Source of the DNA: Strix aluco
Lineage: Eukaryota > Chordata > Aves > Strigiformes > Strigidae
Direction: 5' to 3'
Length of the DNA: 64,000 nt
Assembly (NCBI RefSeq): GCF_031877795.1
Contig: NC_133934.1
Coordinates: 106,704,610 to 106,768,609, forward strand
The notes under the pieces are model-generated. The model was not told where the DNA came from, did not search any database, and worked only from the letters and a program-made list of their open reading frames with translations. Shown in pieces: positions 23,771 to 37,207 of this stretch (positions are counted from its first letter, which is position 1; each line of letters starts with the position of its first letter). The position numbers and the translations under genes were made by a program.

Positions 23771-26700
23771 CTTTTTTTGAACAAAAAGTGTCCTTCCAGG
23801 CCTGACCAAGGTTAGGTGTCATTTAACTCAGACAGACAGGTACCACAAGACTTGGAAGGGCCCTATCACCCTATTCAAACTTCACCTTGCTACTGACCAG
23901 CATGCTCTGCTGAGATTTTCTCTTTTTACAGACCCACACAACAGCAGAAGAAATTCAGAGTCATCAGTCACCAAATTCCCACCCTCCATAGCTCATCATG
24001 GACTTGTCTCCAGTCTCAAAGCACAATCATGTGGGAAAAATATAGAAGAAACCTGAAATACAATTGCAGCAATGCCTCCCTTAAGTAAAAGCAGGCTAGA
24101 TCCCACAAAGCTGAAGGTCTTTTGATTCACAAGGACGTGCAGAGCACCAATATCCTAATCTGTCTTGGGGACCACAAACTTACAGATAAGAAGCTGACAG
24201 AATAAGAGCATCAGCAAAGAATGCTTTGTGTATGAATTTGATTTGTAAAGGAAGACAAAGGAGAAATTATTTCTTTAAGTATGATGCTTGTCCCAGAACA
24301 AAGGAGGATGAGCAAATCTGTGATTTTGGTGTCAACAGTTCTCTCCTTCCTCCCTTGTGCTCATCTTCTATTTCTTGGAATAGCACACTCAAACTGCAAG
24401 CCTGGAAGATGAGGAACTTGAATTCAGTTATACATGTTGGAAAAACATGGCTTTTCTACTTCTAAAGAGTACAATACTTTAGACCTTTATGTCTCAAATA
24501 GGTTATGAAGATTTTATATTAGCAACTTAGCAAACATTTAACCCTTTCTCCTGAATATGTATGCACTTGATAATTTTTATTCAAGGAGGAAGTGTATAAA
24601 GTAAGGGCCAGGAGAAGGATCAGCTGTAGCCATCACAAAAGGTAATGCAACCTGTTATTGCCTGAGAGCTCCCTTTATGGGGTTAACCCGGTTTTCTCAG
24701 ACACCACTGTCTCTCTCCTCACAGTTCTGCCACACATTAAATGTCTTTGAGCTGATGAACACTGGAATTATTCACTCAGGGAAGCATTTACTCACTCTGA
24801 GGTCTGCAGCAAGTTTTATCTCTGCTCAGTTTCCTAAAGTGTCTTGATCAGTCAGGGGGAAGATCCTGAAATAATGTTGACTTTTTGTCAGTGAAGGGCT
24901 TTGTCTTGAGAACTGGATTCTACTAGTTTTTTTCAATGAAGATTACAATAGGTGAGCAATATGAGGAAAATAACATCCTCCACCAGTTAATATCACATTT
25001 GATGCTCTGGTGTCTAGTGTTAATTCACACGAGGGTGAAGTGAATAAGAGAGAAAGAGGTAATAAGAAAATTAGCTTTTCCTCTGTCTTACACAGCTTTT
25101 CAAATCATGAATAATTCCAATAATTGTAAGGTGTTTGCATTATAAGGGTAATAGTAAAAGGAAAATTAAATCTTTAGCTAACAAAATAGCATATTTTTTT
25201 CCTTGATTTTTAGGGTAATCCATAAATGGCTCTTTATAAGCATCGTACTGAGAATTGTAGAGACATGTTCCACTTTGCTAGATCACCTTTCAGCAAAACA
25301 CAAACAAGTAATAACTGTAAAGACTGAATCAGTTACTGGTTTTATTACTGAGCAAAATCTTTGCCTCAAAGTCAATGGAAATCTTGCTGTAAAGGTCTGG
25401 AGAACTAACAGGCTTCACTTTTTCCATTAAAATTTAGGGATAATGATTTCACCACAAATTTTTTTTTTTTGATGGATACAGTCACAGCACTTGAATTTTA
25501 AAAGCTGCTCTATGATCTCCCAAAAGCCATCCTACTGTCATTGCAAGCTTGTGCCATGTTTCATGCAGATTTAAAATTTTCAGGGGACTGCTAAAACTAT
25601 GCCCTATCTGAAGCATACAGTAAAAGCCTGCCTAGGGTGAAACAGATATTCCCAGCAGACTGAACACCTCTTTGAATAAACTGTCTTTGCAGCTAATAAA
25701 AGTCTTGAGTTTTTCCTCCAACCAGCCTGTCTTTTGTGCACTGGTGTGCTCTACAGAATTCAGCCTTTTATAATCACAGATCTGCATAACACTGCCAGCA
25801 TAGCTGGTACTTAGTCTCCATTTTGCAGCTCTGACAAATACAAATTTACATAATAGTCTTCCATTTCTATAAAACATCATTATTCATGACAAGTATATTT
25901 CCAGTCTTCACAACAGAACAAAAGCTTGTATTTCCATTGTCCCAGTATTTTCAGCTTTTGTTGTACAGAAAAATATGCCTTAATTAGTTTCACTATTGCT
26001 AGCTATAAAGTGAAGAGAGATTATTTTCTTCATATGCATTAACTCAATGACAGTTGAAACTCACCTGGGAACTGAGAAAGAAGGAAACTAGTATTCCTGT
26101 TTCCAGTCACATGTAAGAGCTAGAGAGAAGAGAATATCTACCACTGCCAAAATGTGGCAAACTTAGGCCTAGGTCTTCCAGTCTATTGCCACATATGTTC
26201 CAAGACTATTTTCACCTGTTGATATCTTTCGTCCTTTCATGTAAAACTTTCTGTTCTCCATCATGTCATTCTTGCTTCTGGTCTTCACAGTTTAGGTATC
26301 CAATAATCAAATTGCCAAATACTAATAAAATGCCTGTATTTTAATAAAATTTTTTAAAGTTTGAAAATGCAAACACTGTGCCTAACATATTTCAGGTATT
26401 TTAATAAAATCTTAATATTTTATTGAAAATTATTAATATATTTTGATTCTTATCCAAAATCCAGCTTGCCAAATCCAAAAAATACTCCACATCTTAGCAC
26501 CTAGGAAATGTGGCACCCATTAAAATAACCCGACTAGTCTAAATAAGCCTATAAATTTAATTTTATGTATGTATATGAACAAAACTACCAGCAGGCCTCA
26601 TCCATGACATACAGACCCTGTATATGCCAGCAGAAGTTCCCTGACTGGCCCTCCAGGCTGGTTCTGGCCTCGTTACCAGCCAGGAATCATTGCGGAACTT

Positions 26701-28019
26701 ACACAGATTTATCAGTGTGCCTGGATTACTCAGTGCATATGTTGAAAATTTTCCTTTCCCTGACAGTATCAAGTTGGAGGAAGACAGAGATCACAACCCA
26801 TATTTACAAGAACACTTTTTTCTTAATAAAGCTGTTATTAATAATAAAATCAAGCTGTTCATTATTTTTAATAGTGGATAACTAGACACACTACATGCAC
26901 TTCATACAGCTCACTCACATGCACATCAACACACTAACCTGTAGTTACCAGATTGGAGAAACAGCTGGGAGGCCAACCCCAGCCATTTCATCAGAAGCAG
27001 AGGATTGTACTGCTACAACAAGGGCTTCCAGGTAGGTGTTCAGAAAGTGCTTCAGTCGTTCCCTTGTTTCAACTGGTGTGTATATATATATACCTGTAGT
27101 TCCTCTCTGCAGATAGCAGCCACCACTGTCTCAGATGCAGTGTGAGTCACGCATCACTCTGTTGATCCTGGTGTTTGCTGGTGTTCTTCAACAGATTTGG
27201 CTGACTCACATGCTTATACCCATGCTTGTGGATTCAACAGCATTACTAACCTCTGGAGCTTATCAGGTTTTGGGAGACTTTCAGACATGACCTCTCAGCA
27301 CACACTTTTCCACTCTTTCACTTGCTGTTTTCTGGTGTCTATTTCTATCCCTACATCCACAAATACCTGTAAAATCCATCCACACTCACACAGAAGGGGC
27401 CTTTACAACACGCACACAGGAGATCTGATGCTTCTGGGAAAAAGCAGAGCTATTAAGACAGTACCATGTGATCTGTACTCTTATGTGCAATAGCTTAAGG
27501 AGACAAGGGGTACCAACAGACCTGAAAAAATCAAAGTAAAAGCTACTAATTGAATTCTTCACAGTGAATATGAATCTTTTTTTTGGAAAACAACCAAAAA
27601 GATAAACAAAGGTAAATTCAATAAGTGCTTTTTTTATTTAGCATATTATATAAATAATTGATTAAATTGAGTCCAAAATTAGGCATTTAAAAATCATTCC
27701 ACAGAAACAACATTGAAAATAACCTGAACTTTGGTACCTGTTTTGATCATTCGTCAAGAGACCATAGGCTAATGTTTCATCAGAATCAGATTTGCATCTT
27801 ATACCTCAGCACTGGAAAAAGCAATTGCCTGATTTCATGGGGAAAAAAAAAAAAAACACAGAAGGAAATAGAATAAATCACATGAATTTTTGTAAAATCA
27901 CAAATGTTATTATTTGTGATTGTCATATGCTCCTAAATCCCACCATCATTTAGCAATCAACTTCTTAGTCCTGCATCATGCTGAGCATTCAGCATCAAAG
28001 GAGAGTACTCCTTTGTTGC
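23771..28019. other. Intergenic, AT-rich, nothing recognised
   Basis: A very AT-rich patch lies at about 26330-26460, where TATTTTAATAAAAT occurs twice about 60 bases apart. A short TA run lies near 27081 and an A14 run at 27843-27856. No gene or nameable repeat is seen. Confidence 0.5.
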
Positions 28020-28140
28020 TTGCACTTAAAGTTACAGTTCTCAAACCACCTTACAAAAACTGCCTGATATCCTTACCCTCATTTTGCAGAGAAGAAACTG
28101 AAACACAAAGATAAGTTGTTTGATCTTGGTGGCAGAATCA
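28020..28140 (-). mobile_element. MIR-like SINE remnant
   Basis: The + strand reads CCCTCATTTTGCAGAGAAG, then AAACTGAAACACAAAGATAAG, then a GGCAGAATCAGGGT end. This is the reverse complement order of the MIR core ('cctcatttt acagatgaggaaactgaggcacagagaggttaag ... ggcagagccgggatt'). The order and spacing match, with many substitutions, as expected for an ancient amniote SINE. Confidence 0.6.
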
Positions 28141-28178
28141 GGGTACATCTGTTTGCATTTTCCCTGGAAAAAGACTAA

Positions 28179-28200
28179 TTTTTTTTTTTTTTTTTTTTTT
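28179..28200. repeat. Mononucleotide T tract
   Basis: A run of about 22 thymines. On the minus strand it would be an A tail, but the sequence on either side is not a retrocopy that I recognise. Confidence 0.8.
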
Positions 28201-30786
28201 AATATGAAGGACTAGACAGTTCAGGCTGCATATTTCTCAGCTCCCCTTTGACAAGAAAACTATTAATCCTTCCCAAATTCCCTTATTTTCCTCAGTATCC
28301 CACTCTCTCTAACTTTTTCCCAAACCAATTCCTGGTCACGAGTGATAGAAACCTTCAATACTAATCTTTCAATTAAAAGTTCCCTCTCTGCTTCAGATCT
28401 GTCACTTATAATCCCACAATTTTCTCTTAGTCCACTGCTTCCCATAATGAAAACAATCACAACTGTAATAAAAGTAATTTCAAAAATGAAGTGGTTTTAT
28501 AATGAAGTTCATAAAGGAATAAAAACTTGTGGAAGTTGATTAATAGGAGTCCCATGGCCCTTATTCACAGGACTACACTAAAATTTTCTCACAGAAGAGA
28601 AACTAAGCAAAATCAAGCAAACACAAAGATAAAATTCAACTTAGTGAATTGTCTCCAAACATCTGATAGCTCACCCCCATCCCTTGTTATCAACTTTTAT
28701 TCAAGTAAAATAATCCACTGAATAATTCATGGGAACAGTCTTGATCTGGAGCCTACGTACAATGAGTTCCTTACATGCATTTTGTAATGCATTTAATCTT
28801 ACTTCTATTCTCCAGCAAAAAATAATGTCGTTTTGGAATAGATTTGTTGCCAAGAAGCTCCAGGTTCATTTTGTGGAACCATTCCACATTAAACTCACTC
28901 TTTGCAATGCGATCTTTTGGCCAACTTGTTCACAACAACATAGTTTCAAAACCAACAAAAGGACACTGAAGAGACAAATGCATTTCAGATTTTTTCTGAA
29001 TAATCCTGATCTACTCTCAGTATTTGCCCACCTTTATGGAGCAACATCAGCTGGATCCCAGCTGGATCTCAGGAAAAAACCCCAACACTAAACAAGATGA
29101 AACAGTGCTGCTAAGCCCAGTTCAACATAGAGACTCAGAAGCAAATGTAGTGAGTTGCCACTAGATGACAGAGAGTGTCCCCACCTTTGATTCTACCTCA
29201 GTAGAAAACAGCAGAGAGGCCCTTTGAAAGCACTGAACACGACAGTCTCTCCCTGCCTTCTCCCCATTACATCATGGATGGACCTCTCACAACAAGCAGA
29301 AGGAGATTGAGCCAGGGACAGGTGAATTGCCGATAGCCAGGTTTTACATGTGCAATTTAACAAAAGATTGGGCACTGTATTTGGGGAGAGGGAAGGGAGA
29401 AGGTGCTTTCAGTTTAACCTAAAAAATACATTGCAATGACAAAATAGGACTGTAGCAAAATGAGTGCAGTCATCTGCTTCATTGGCCACACAGTGAGACC
29501 AGTATCAACAGAAGGTGACTCGTGCTTTCTTTGCCAGGAGCTCAGCCTCCCAGAGAGAAGAAAACATACTTTCTGCTACATTTCATAGGTTGTGGGGGCT
29601 CCCATGGCCTGTCATTGAACCAGTTCTTTGGTCAGGGGTACAATCTGCTGTGCTAAGGCTCCCTGCTTTCCTTCTGACCACCTATGCTGGCCTAGACATA
29701 CATTAACAACATATGATGCAGACTGAGGAAGAAATTCTGTGTTTCAAATTGTTATTCCCATGAAACATTCAGCATATAGACAAAAACTTTGTACAAATAC
29801 CCAAAGATCTCATAACTTCTGCACCCCAGATTCTACCCTATGTATTTTAACAATTTGTGCACTTAAATGCATAGGCTTGATATTCTGCCAGCTGGCCGCC
29901 ATTTATTTCACTTTAGTGGAATCAGAAAGACAAGAAGCAACTTTCCAACCATTAAGTAATCCAAGACTAGCCACCCAGACCTTTTTATATTTTAATGTTC
30001 CGTTAATCACTGCCCTCCCTAGATTTGTACAGTGTGTTCTGCCCTTACGACTGAGTTGAGCTTGTGGCCAGGAAGATTACCTTACTCTTAAATTCAAAAT
30101 GTTTTCTGTCCTGCTCAGTTCTGATCCGGGGAAGTAGATTAACCGATTCAGCAGCAAAAGTCTTCTGCCAAGTGAAATTTTCATCCATGTTTTTCTACCT
30201 GAACCAGTCCTGCAAAGCTTCCACCAGCATCTTGCCTACATCCCCCCAGAGAGACTCAACAGGCCTACTCCCACTGCTCCATCTCACTACTCTCGAATAA
30301 GCAGAGAATTAACTTCTTGCTCCCTAAACTGCAGCAGAAAAGTTGACAATGGGCATTAACAAAGAGGAATGGAAATGACTGTGTACCTTAAAAGCTGTGC
30401 ATTAACACGACACCAGAACTACTGTTTGGGACTGGCTTCCCCATTGCACAGAAGGTACGCTACTGGTTTGTCAACAGACATTTACATAGCTATCAAGTTA
30501 TGATCAGCTCTATCTGAAATATTGAGAATGTTATAAAAAGAAATTTAATCCTACAAATAACCTACAAATCTTAGTGTGTGGCCAATGTACTCTGCCTCAG
30601 GCTTCTAGTATAAGGGGTGAGGCAGTCACAAGGTTAGGTCAGCATCCATTCAAGCACTTCCAATAACTTTTCCATTGTCTTCTACATTGATAAAAAGGGT
30701 TGTGTACATTAGTACAAAGGGATATGCAGGCAGGCCCTGCATATCTATAGAGAAAGCTGAGACACACAGTAGAAGGAAAGCTGGTT

Positions 30787-30836
30787 AGAGGTGCTTAAAC
30801 CAGTGGGTACTAGAGGTGCTCAGGTCAGTGCTTACT
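30787..30836. repeat. Degenerate 25-base tandem repeat
   Basis: Two adjacent 25-base units both start AGAGGTGCT, contain CAGTG and end in TACT, with about six differences. A weaker third unit (AGAGCTGTTCAAGTCAG) follows about ten bases later. Confidence 0.6.
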
Positions 30837-33414
30837 GGAGAGTGGTGAGAGCTGTTCAAGTCAGCAGTAAATAGCTGTTTGATGTGAGGATCACAGCTGG
30901 AGAGATTTAATTGAGTCCATACATGCTGTGCTTGGTGGGTTGCTAAAGGTAAAGCATGTGAGGTTACAAAAGTCTCTGAGTTCTGCTTGGTGAGCAATAT
31001 GTGATCATCCCTGAGAACAGTTCTTCTGCTGACTCAGAAGACATGTGGAGCCTGACCTAAGCCTAAGCCTAGCCTTGAATACTTCAAGCACTAGCCACTA
31101 ATTGCAGGCTCCTCTACCCCAGTCTGGGTGACAGGAAGAGGACAGCAAAAGAGGTTATTTGCAGAGCAGCACCTCCTGGCAGCTGGAACAGCAGCACCGC
31201 TTCTGCATTCCTCCTGCTTGAGTACCACCTCAGCCTGGCTGCAGGAGCTCATGATACCACTGCTCACTGCAGGCTTTCACACATCAGGCCCGTTATATTC
31301 TTTCACTGTGTCTAACTAATGCCTGAAGCTGCAGTGGTCTTGAAAACAGAGATGGGCCAGAGTTGCAATACTCAAGCACAGTCCTTTTCCAAAAGCAGGA
31401 TGTCTTAACACGAGGCTTGTTTCAGAGCCATCTGCATTGCATTATCTTCCTGGAAGAAGTGTTTTCAAAGGTTTTTGACCTTTCTCTTCCATTTGAGGAC
31501 AGAAGTGTTTCAATCATATCATCCAACACCTAAACATGAACAGATTCCCACTCCCAAGTTTGAGAGCCAGAAGTATCATTTTAAAATAGCAAGCAGCAAT
31601 CTTTGTGACAAGGAAAATTACATGAGTTGCCAATGAATAGCCAACATCACTAACTGACAATACTCACTTGTCTATAAAGCTTTAAACTGTAAATTACAAG
31701 ATAAATCCTTGCCTTGGCAGTGCTCTGAGAGACTCTATACATCCTTCTAACTCCCACTGATGTTCTACTGCTGGAAATGTAAAAGCCTGGAGTTAACAGC
31801 TAACCTGAGCTTATGTGCTCTTGTTTATCATCTTTGTGCTGAAAGTCTCTGCTGTTGGCCTGCTGTAGGTTGATTACAAGTGCCCTCAAAATGGTTATTT
31901 ATGTTATGGTGGATCAAATTTATTTGTATGAAGCTCTGTGAAGGTTAAAGACACCAGGGATGAGTTTGAATGGGTATGTTTAAAATGGACACAAAAGAAT
32001 TTAAAGGTGCCAGCCCCATATGCCCTTCTTATGCCATAAACACGGCATCTAGATCTCTTCATAGATTATGAAAGAGATCTCCTCTGAGAAATGACCCTTC
32101 TACCTCTGTTTTTGATACTGAGACAACTTCACTCATGTATTTTATGTTCCAACAAAAACATAAATTCTGGGTGAAGGAGAAGAGTCACAATTTCCCTCTG
32201 ATGGTCCTCCCTGATGTCCTAGGGCCACATAAATAAAAAGAAAAATTAATGACAGAAAGCCTACCTAAGGAAATATTTCAGAAAGGTAAAGATGGGTTAA
32301 TTAAAACAAAGAAAAATGGGCTGAAGTTTTCTAGAGTTGAGAGGAGTTTGGCATCTCAGGAACTCTTGGAGACATGTCAGATGCTCGAGATTAAGATTGG
32401 AATGTAAAAAGGATCCAGGAGGGCCTGGAGGCAAAGAAATGTATGTTAAGGCAGACAGAAAGATGCTCTTCCTGTTTCTGGTATTTTTTTGTTGGGCACC
32501 ACTCATCGAAGGAAGGCAAATACTTTGCTGAGTACATAGAAGGATTTAGTGGGTCTGAGGTGCTGATTCCTCAAGCCCAGACACTTCACATGCCCAGTTC
32601 TGGGAAAGACAGAAAGCCCCAGTTCAGTGTACTTAACCCTCAGAATCTCTTAACAAACAGCAGTGATGTACTTCTGCAGACAACCTCACAATCCCATCAA
32701 CAGGGCCAGGGGAGACAGTGAAAAATTCACTTGGAAAGCATCAAAGTGTGTGGACAGTTCCCACACATTTTGGGGGAGCTGGTTCTTTGAGATCTAGCTG
32801 TTGCTCAGTTAGATGGGTCATAGAAACAGTTCTTAATTTCTCCCAGACAGAAGATTAGGATACCAAGTAAGTGCCTTCAGAAAGATTCAGGACCTTGCAC
32901 TAATTCAGTTTCTGCTGTTTATTCTGCACAGAAATCTCATGCAAAACTCTCTGAGTGATACAGTAATATGAGTTTACTCACATGAACTCACTCATGATCT
33001 GATCTGGCAAAAAGGGCAATTAAATTGTTCAAAGTATTTTAAAGGTTGGGGGGAAATTCTCACATAATTGATTTTATTAATATTGTTTACACACCTTTCT
33101 AGAGATGGCTTAGCTACATGAAGTACAAATAACCAAATAATTTATATGACAGCAGAACTCTGAATCAGCTATGCAGGGAATATTGATCAATTCTGTCTTC
33201 ATAACAAAATAAACCTGACACTGCCCTCATCCATGCAGAAATAGCAAAGCAGGAATTGTGAATTTCTCTGTAAACTGAAAATCAAACTAATTCAGCAGAA
33301 ACACTTTGTTACAGCCCATCTGATAAATATATTATAGATCTTACAAGAATGAGGATTTGCTTTCCTATTCATACTTGGCATTTGTTTACTGTCTTTGAAA
33401 TTCCTCAGAACCTG

Positions 33415-34430
33415 ATGAAGCATGAGCTGGATAAATGGATAGTGAGGTGGACTGAAAACTTGCTGCACTGTCACACTCAAAGGGTTGTGATCAATGGTAG
33501 AAAGTTCAGCTGGAGGCCTGTCACTAATGGTGTATGCCACTGTTGATACTGGGGCCAGTAGTATTTAACATTTTCATTAATGATCTGGACAATGGGACAG
33601 AGTGTACTCTCAGCAGTTTTGCAGATGGTAAAAAAACTGCGAGGAGTGGTTGACACACAAATGGTTCTGCTGCCATCAGAGGGACCCTAACAGTTTGAAG
33701 AAGCGGAGCAATAGGTACCTCATGAAATTTGAGTGAAATGTCAAATCCCACACCTAGGGTGGAATAACCCCATACACCAGTACAGGCTGGGGCCAACTAG
33801 CTGGAAAGCCACTCTTGAAGAAAGGAATCTAGGGATCCTGTCTGAACATGAGCCAGCAATATGCCCTTGTGGCAAAGAAGACAAATGGCCTCCAGGACTG
33901 GATGAGGGAGAGCATTGCCAGCAGGTTGAGGAAGGTGATCCTTCCATTCTGCTCAGCACTGGTGAGGTCCTACCTGGAGTCCTGCATCCAGCACTGGGCT
34001 CCCCACCACAAGAGACAGGAACACAGTGAAGCAAGCTCAGTAAAGGGCCACAAAGAGCTTGAAGCACCTATCATAGAAGGAGAGGTTGAGAGAGGTAGAA
34101 CTGTTTACCCTGGAGAAAAGAAGGCTCGGGGGGATCTTACTACTGATGGGAGAAAGAAGACAGAACCAGATTCTTCTCAGTGGTATCCAGTGACAGGACA
34201 GGAGGCAATGGGCACACTGAAGCACAGGAAACTTCATTTAAACTTAAGAAAATAAAAGTTTAGTGTGATGGTGGCCAAACACTGGAACAGGTTATGGAGT
34301 GTCCATCCTTGGAGATAATTCACAAACGTGACTGGACGTTATCCTGAACAACCTGCTCAAATTGACCCTGTTCTAAGCAGGGAGCTTGGACTAGATGATC
34401 TTCAGAGGTCTCTTCCAACCTTGTGAATCT
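33415..34430 (+). mobile_element. CR1 LINE, old decayed copy, 3' portion
   Basis: Scattered frames carry CR1 RT C-terminal landmarks in order: [18 protein letters not shown] near 33480, the FNIFINDLD equivalent near 33570 (disrupted), QYALVAKKTNGLQ at about 33855, and SALVRSYLESCIQHWAPHHK near 33955. The 3' UTR follows, ending GGACTAGATGATCTTC and TCTTCCAACC near 34420. Indels and stops break it into several frames, and the 8-bp tail is eroded. It is older than the copies at 1.8 and 45.2 kb and probably belongs to another CR1 subfamily. Confidence 0.85.
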
Positions 34431-35469
34431 CCACTCAACTTTAGACTCCTACCTTGAGATCTATTGCTTTTTGTAGGTAGTAAGCTCCATGATTTGGCCT
34501 AAGGAGAAGAGACACAAGAGGTACTTCTTAGAACACACTATTTCATCACAACTTTAATCAATGGATATGTACTCTTCCATGTATTTGTGTATTCTGGCTG
34601 ATGGCTCCCTATGTATTTTTATATGCATGCAAGCATTCAGCAGTGTCCCATATTCAACTTTTTAAGCCGTCACAACCTTGTACTCACAGAGTAGCAGAAC
34701 ATGAAATATCCATATAATGTTAACATCTCACTAAGTTTATGTCGTTTCTGAACTCACTGCACTCTTGAAGGTTATTCAGAAACAGAAAGAGGCAGATATA
34801 ACAACAAAGGAACCTTTAAATCAGACTGTAGTTCATAAATTGGGTAGAAATAGCCCTTCATCTACTTTGAAATGTTATTTTACCACTGTAAATCTAAAAG
34901 AAAACAACATTCTCTAGGGACACGGGTTAGTATTTTCACTAACGGATCTCTTCCTTTTTCTTCATTTTCATTTTTCCCATTTCCAGCAAACACAGCACTA
35001 TTCTAAGGCAAAATGCAGAAAAATCAAACCACCTACAAACTAAGTGTCTCCTTGGGCTGCTATCACTGTTTTTTTTGCTAACCACATATTCAAGTACACA
35101 TTTCCTCAGCCCCTGCCTTTGTGAGATATTGGTTTTTATTATCAATAGACTTAATTAAGTTTTTGTTTCTCTTTCAGCCAATAGAATGTAAAAGCTCCAA
35201 CAATGCAATGGGGGAGGTGAATAAAAACAGACAGTGGATCTTTACTTGTTTTCACAGATGTGATTTACCCTCTGGGTAGACCTTTCATGCTTGGAAAAGC
35301 CAAATGGAAAGGCTACCTCCATGTCAATGGAAGAGAAAAAGCCAAATGTCTGGTGACTACAAAGAGAAAGGTTCTTTAAGGTGGGTCTTCAAGCGAGACG
35401 TTCCCCTTCTTTGACTAAACCAGAAGAAATATGCTGACCTACAAGATATTCTGCAAAATTCACTCAACA
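34431..35469. other. Intergenic, nothing recognised
   Basis: AT-rich unique-looking sequence with no frame, repeat or RNA gene that I can support. Confidence 0.5.
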
Positions 35470-35760
35470 AAGGGAGATGGAAGATACAAGAACTGTACTG
35501 GGTCAGACCAAATGTCAATCTAGCTCGACAACTTTTTTCCTACACTGCCTAACAGTCACTGAATGTGCAGTCCCAGAACAGACTCAACTCTGGAACAGTA
35601 GCCTGAATAAAAACATCTAAACAATTAATCTTGAAGTGTGTGCTGCTGTAAACAGAGACCAGTGACAGATATCTAGGGAAAAGCGTAAGAATAGGGTAGT
35701 GCTACATCCCATGTGTGTGAGAGGAGCCTGGTCTAACTTTCAAAGTAACCAGCTATGGCT
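35470..35760. mobile_element. Ancient sauropsid interspersed-repeat remnant (family unnamed)
   Basis: The string GTACTGGGTCAGACCAAATG, followed by TCAATCTAGC, and further on ATCTAGGGAAAAGCGTAAGAA with an ATAGGG string, resemble a repeat widespread in turtle, crocodile and bird DNA ('tgggtcagaccaa.ggtccatctagc ... aaaagtgtaagaacaggg'). I recall the motif but not a secure family name. It is diverged and fragmentary. Confidence 0.45.
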
Positions 35761-37207
35761 TGTGCAAGAAACTATTCCAGTGAGGCTATATGACATACAC
35801 TATGACTTTAAAGGCATTAACTGCAAAGATAGGCATTTATGTATTTAAAACAAAACAACAGTTACAATATCCTCTTCCATGCCAGATGCCACTATGATCA
35901 TAAGCCAAGTAGAGCACAATGACAAGTATGCTGTGCTCATACACCTGTGAGGAGTTCCCAGCCTGCAGTGGAAACTGGAAAACTGTCAACAAGAATACAG
36001 TGAGCCCAAAGATATGCCAAAGTCTCAGTAAGAAGTATGACCCTGACAAATTTGTGCGACTGTAGTTGGTACTGGATAATATTGTCAGAGACTGGTTGCA
36101 TGGTCTCCTCCCCTGATGGATGGCACCTGGACTTTGGGAGGAGGGCCACATCACCACTGCAGAATGGCTATGCAGAACACTCACTGGCCATTGCCTACAG
36201 CAGCTTGGGCAGTGCTTTTGAGCAGTGACTGGGGAACCAGCTGAGGAGAGGAAAAAAGAAGGTTGAACCACATGTGAAGTGGGATCTCTTCCCCACTAAG
36301 AAGTGGTCCACAGAACCTATGTATTTGACAGGGAGAGGTAGATGGCCATCATACTCCTCTCTCCATCAGAGGACTCTGCAAGGGAGGGAAAAGCAAGCCG
36401 GCCAGCCACATATTTGTGGATACAATGCAATTCTCTGAGCACACTGTAGGGTAACTGGAGAACTGACACATAGCCATCTGTCCTAATTTTTGTGAGAACC
36501 AAGCTCTGAACTGTGTGGCCCACCAGACCATGGTGAGAAGCAAGCCCAAGAGGTAAGCCTGAGTTTGCCATCAGAGAGATCTCAAAAAGCTCCTGGAGCA
36601 AACACTCCAGAGCCCACTGGAGAACATGCTCTCCTACACACTCTACCTCAGATGACCCCAGGACCCGCAGTCAGTGATAGGGTCAGTGCTGTGTTCTAAG
36701 ATAAAGATCTCTTCATATCTCTGAAACAGGGCATACTGCCCATGAAAAATAATTGTTCTCCCAGTTTTTCAAGAATTGAGCGTTCATCTTCTTGAATATA
36801 ACATAACACCACTTTGTTGGTCTGCTTACATGGGGCATAGAAATCCTGATTTTCCTACAGGTTTATCTTTTCACCAGAGAAACTTTCAGACTTCTAGCTA
36901 CACAGGTTGATGGCAAGCATTGTTTCTTCAGAGTCTCAGGTTATATCTCACTTGATCTTCAGAGAGCTTGAAGGAGTTTATCACAATTGCAAAATACTGC
37001 AGCAGAAAGGACAAATACTTAAATAATAGAGACTGCTAGAAGACAAGAGGAGTTCAGCAGGGGTAGATTGCAACAGAAATAGGACAGCTAAATAAATTAA
37101 CACATTTTAAGCCAGGAAAAGGATAGAGAAAGGAGCAGCAAAAACACAGAGATGAGGGATGGCAGCTAATGGCAAATATGAAAGTGCATATGAAGAAGCA
37201 CTTCCCA
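35761..37207. other. Unrecognised sequence with two longer antisense frames
   Basis: Minus-strand frames of 144 codons (36271 to 35837) and 94 codons (36601 to 36317) lie back to back, longer than most chance frames in the window. The first has a hydrophobic stretch but no motif that I can assign. They may be the remnant of a mobile element or pseudogene that I cannot name, or simply chance. The + strand shows nothing recognisable. Confidence 0.3.

Larger units (their letters stand above)
28141..33414. other. Intergenic, nothing recognised
   Basis: Contents are a T22 run at 28179-28200, a degenerate 25-base tandem pair at 30787-30836 with a weaker third unit, and a CTCF-like core at 29158-29170. 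Short frames show no domains. Confidence 0.5.

Noticed and set aside
23851-23882. Possible CR1 3' UTR scrap (ACTTGGAAGGGCCCTATC)
   Set aside because: Only a short partial resemblance to the TTGGAAGGGACC motif, with no tail repeat or neighbouring CR1 sequence.
31055-31075. CCTAAG repeats resembling telomere sequence
   Set aside because: The unit is TTAGGC on the other strand, not the vertebrate TTAGGG, and there are fewer than three copies.
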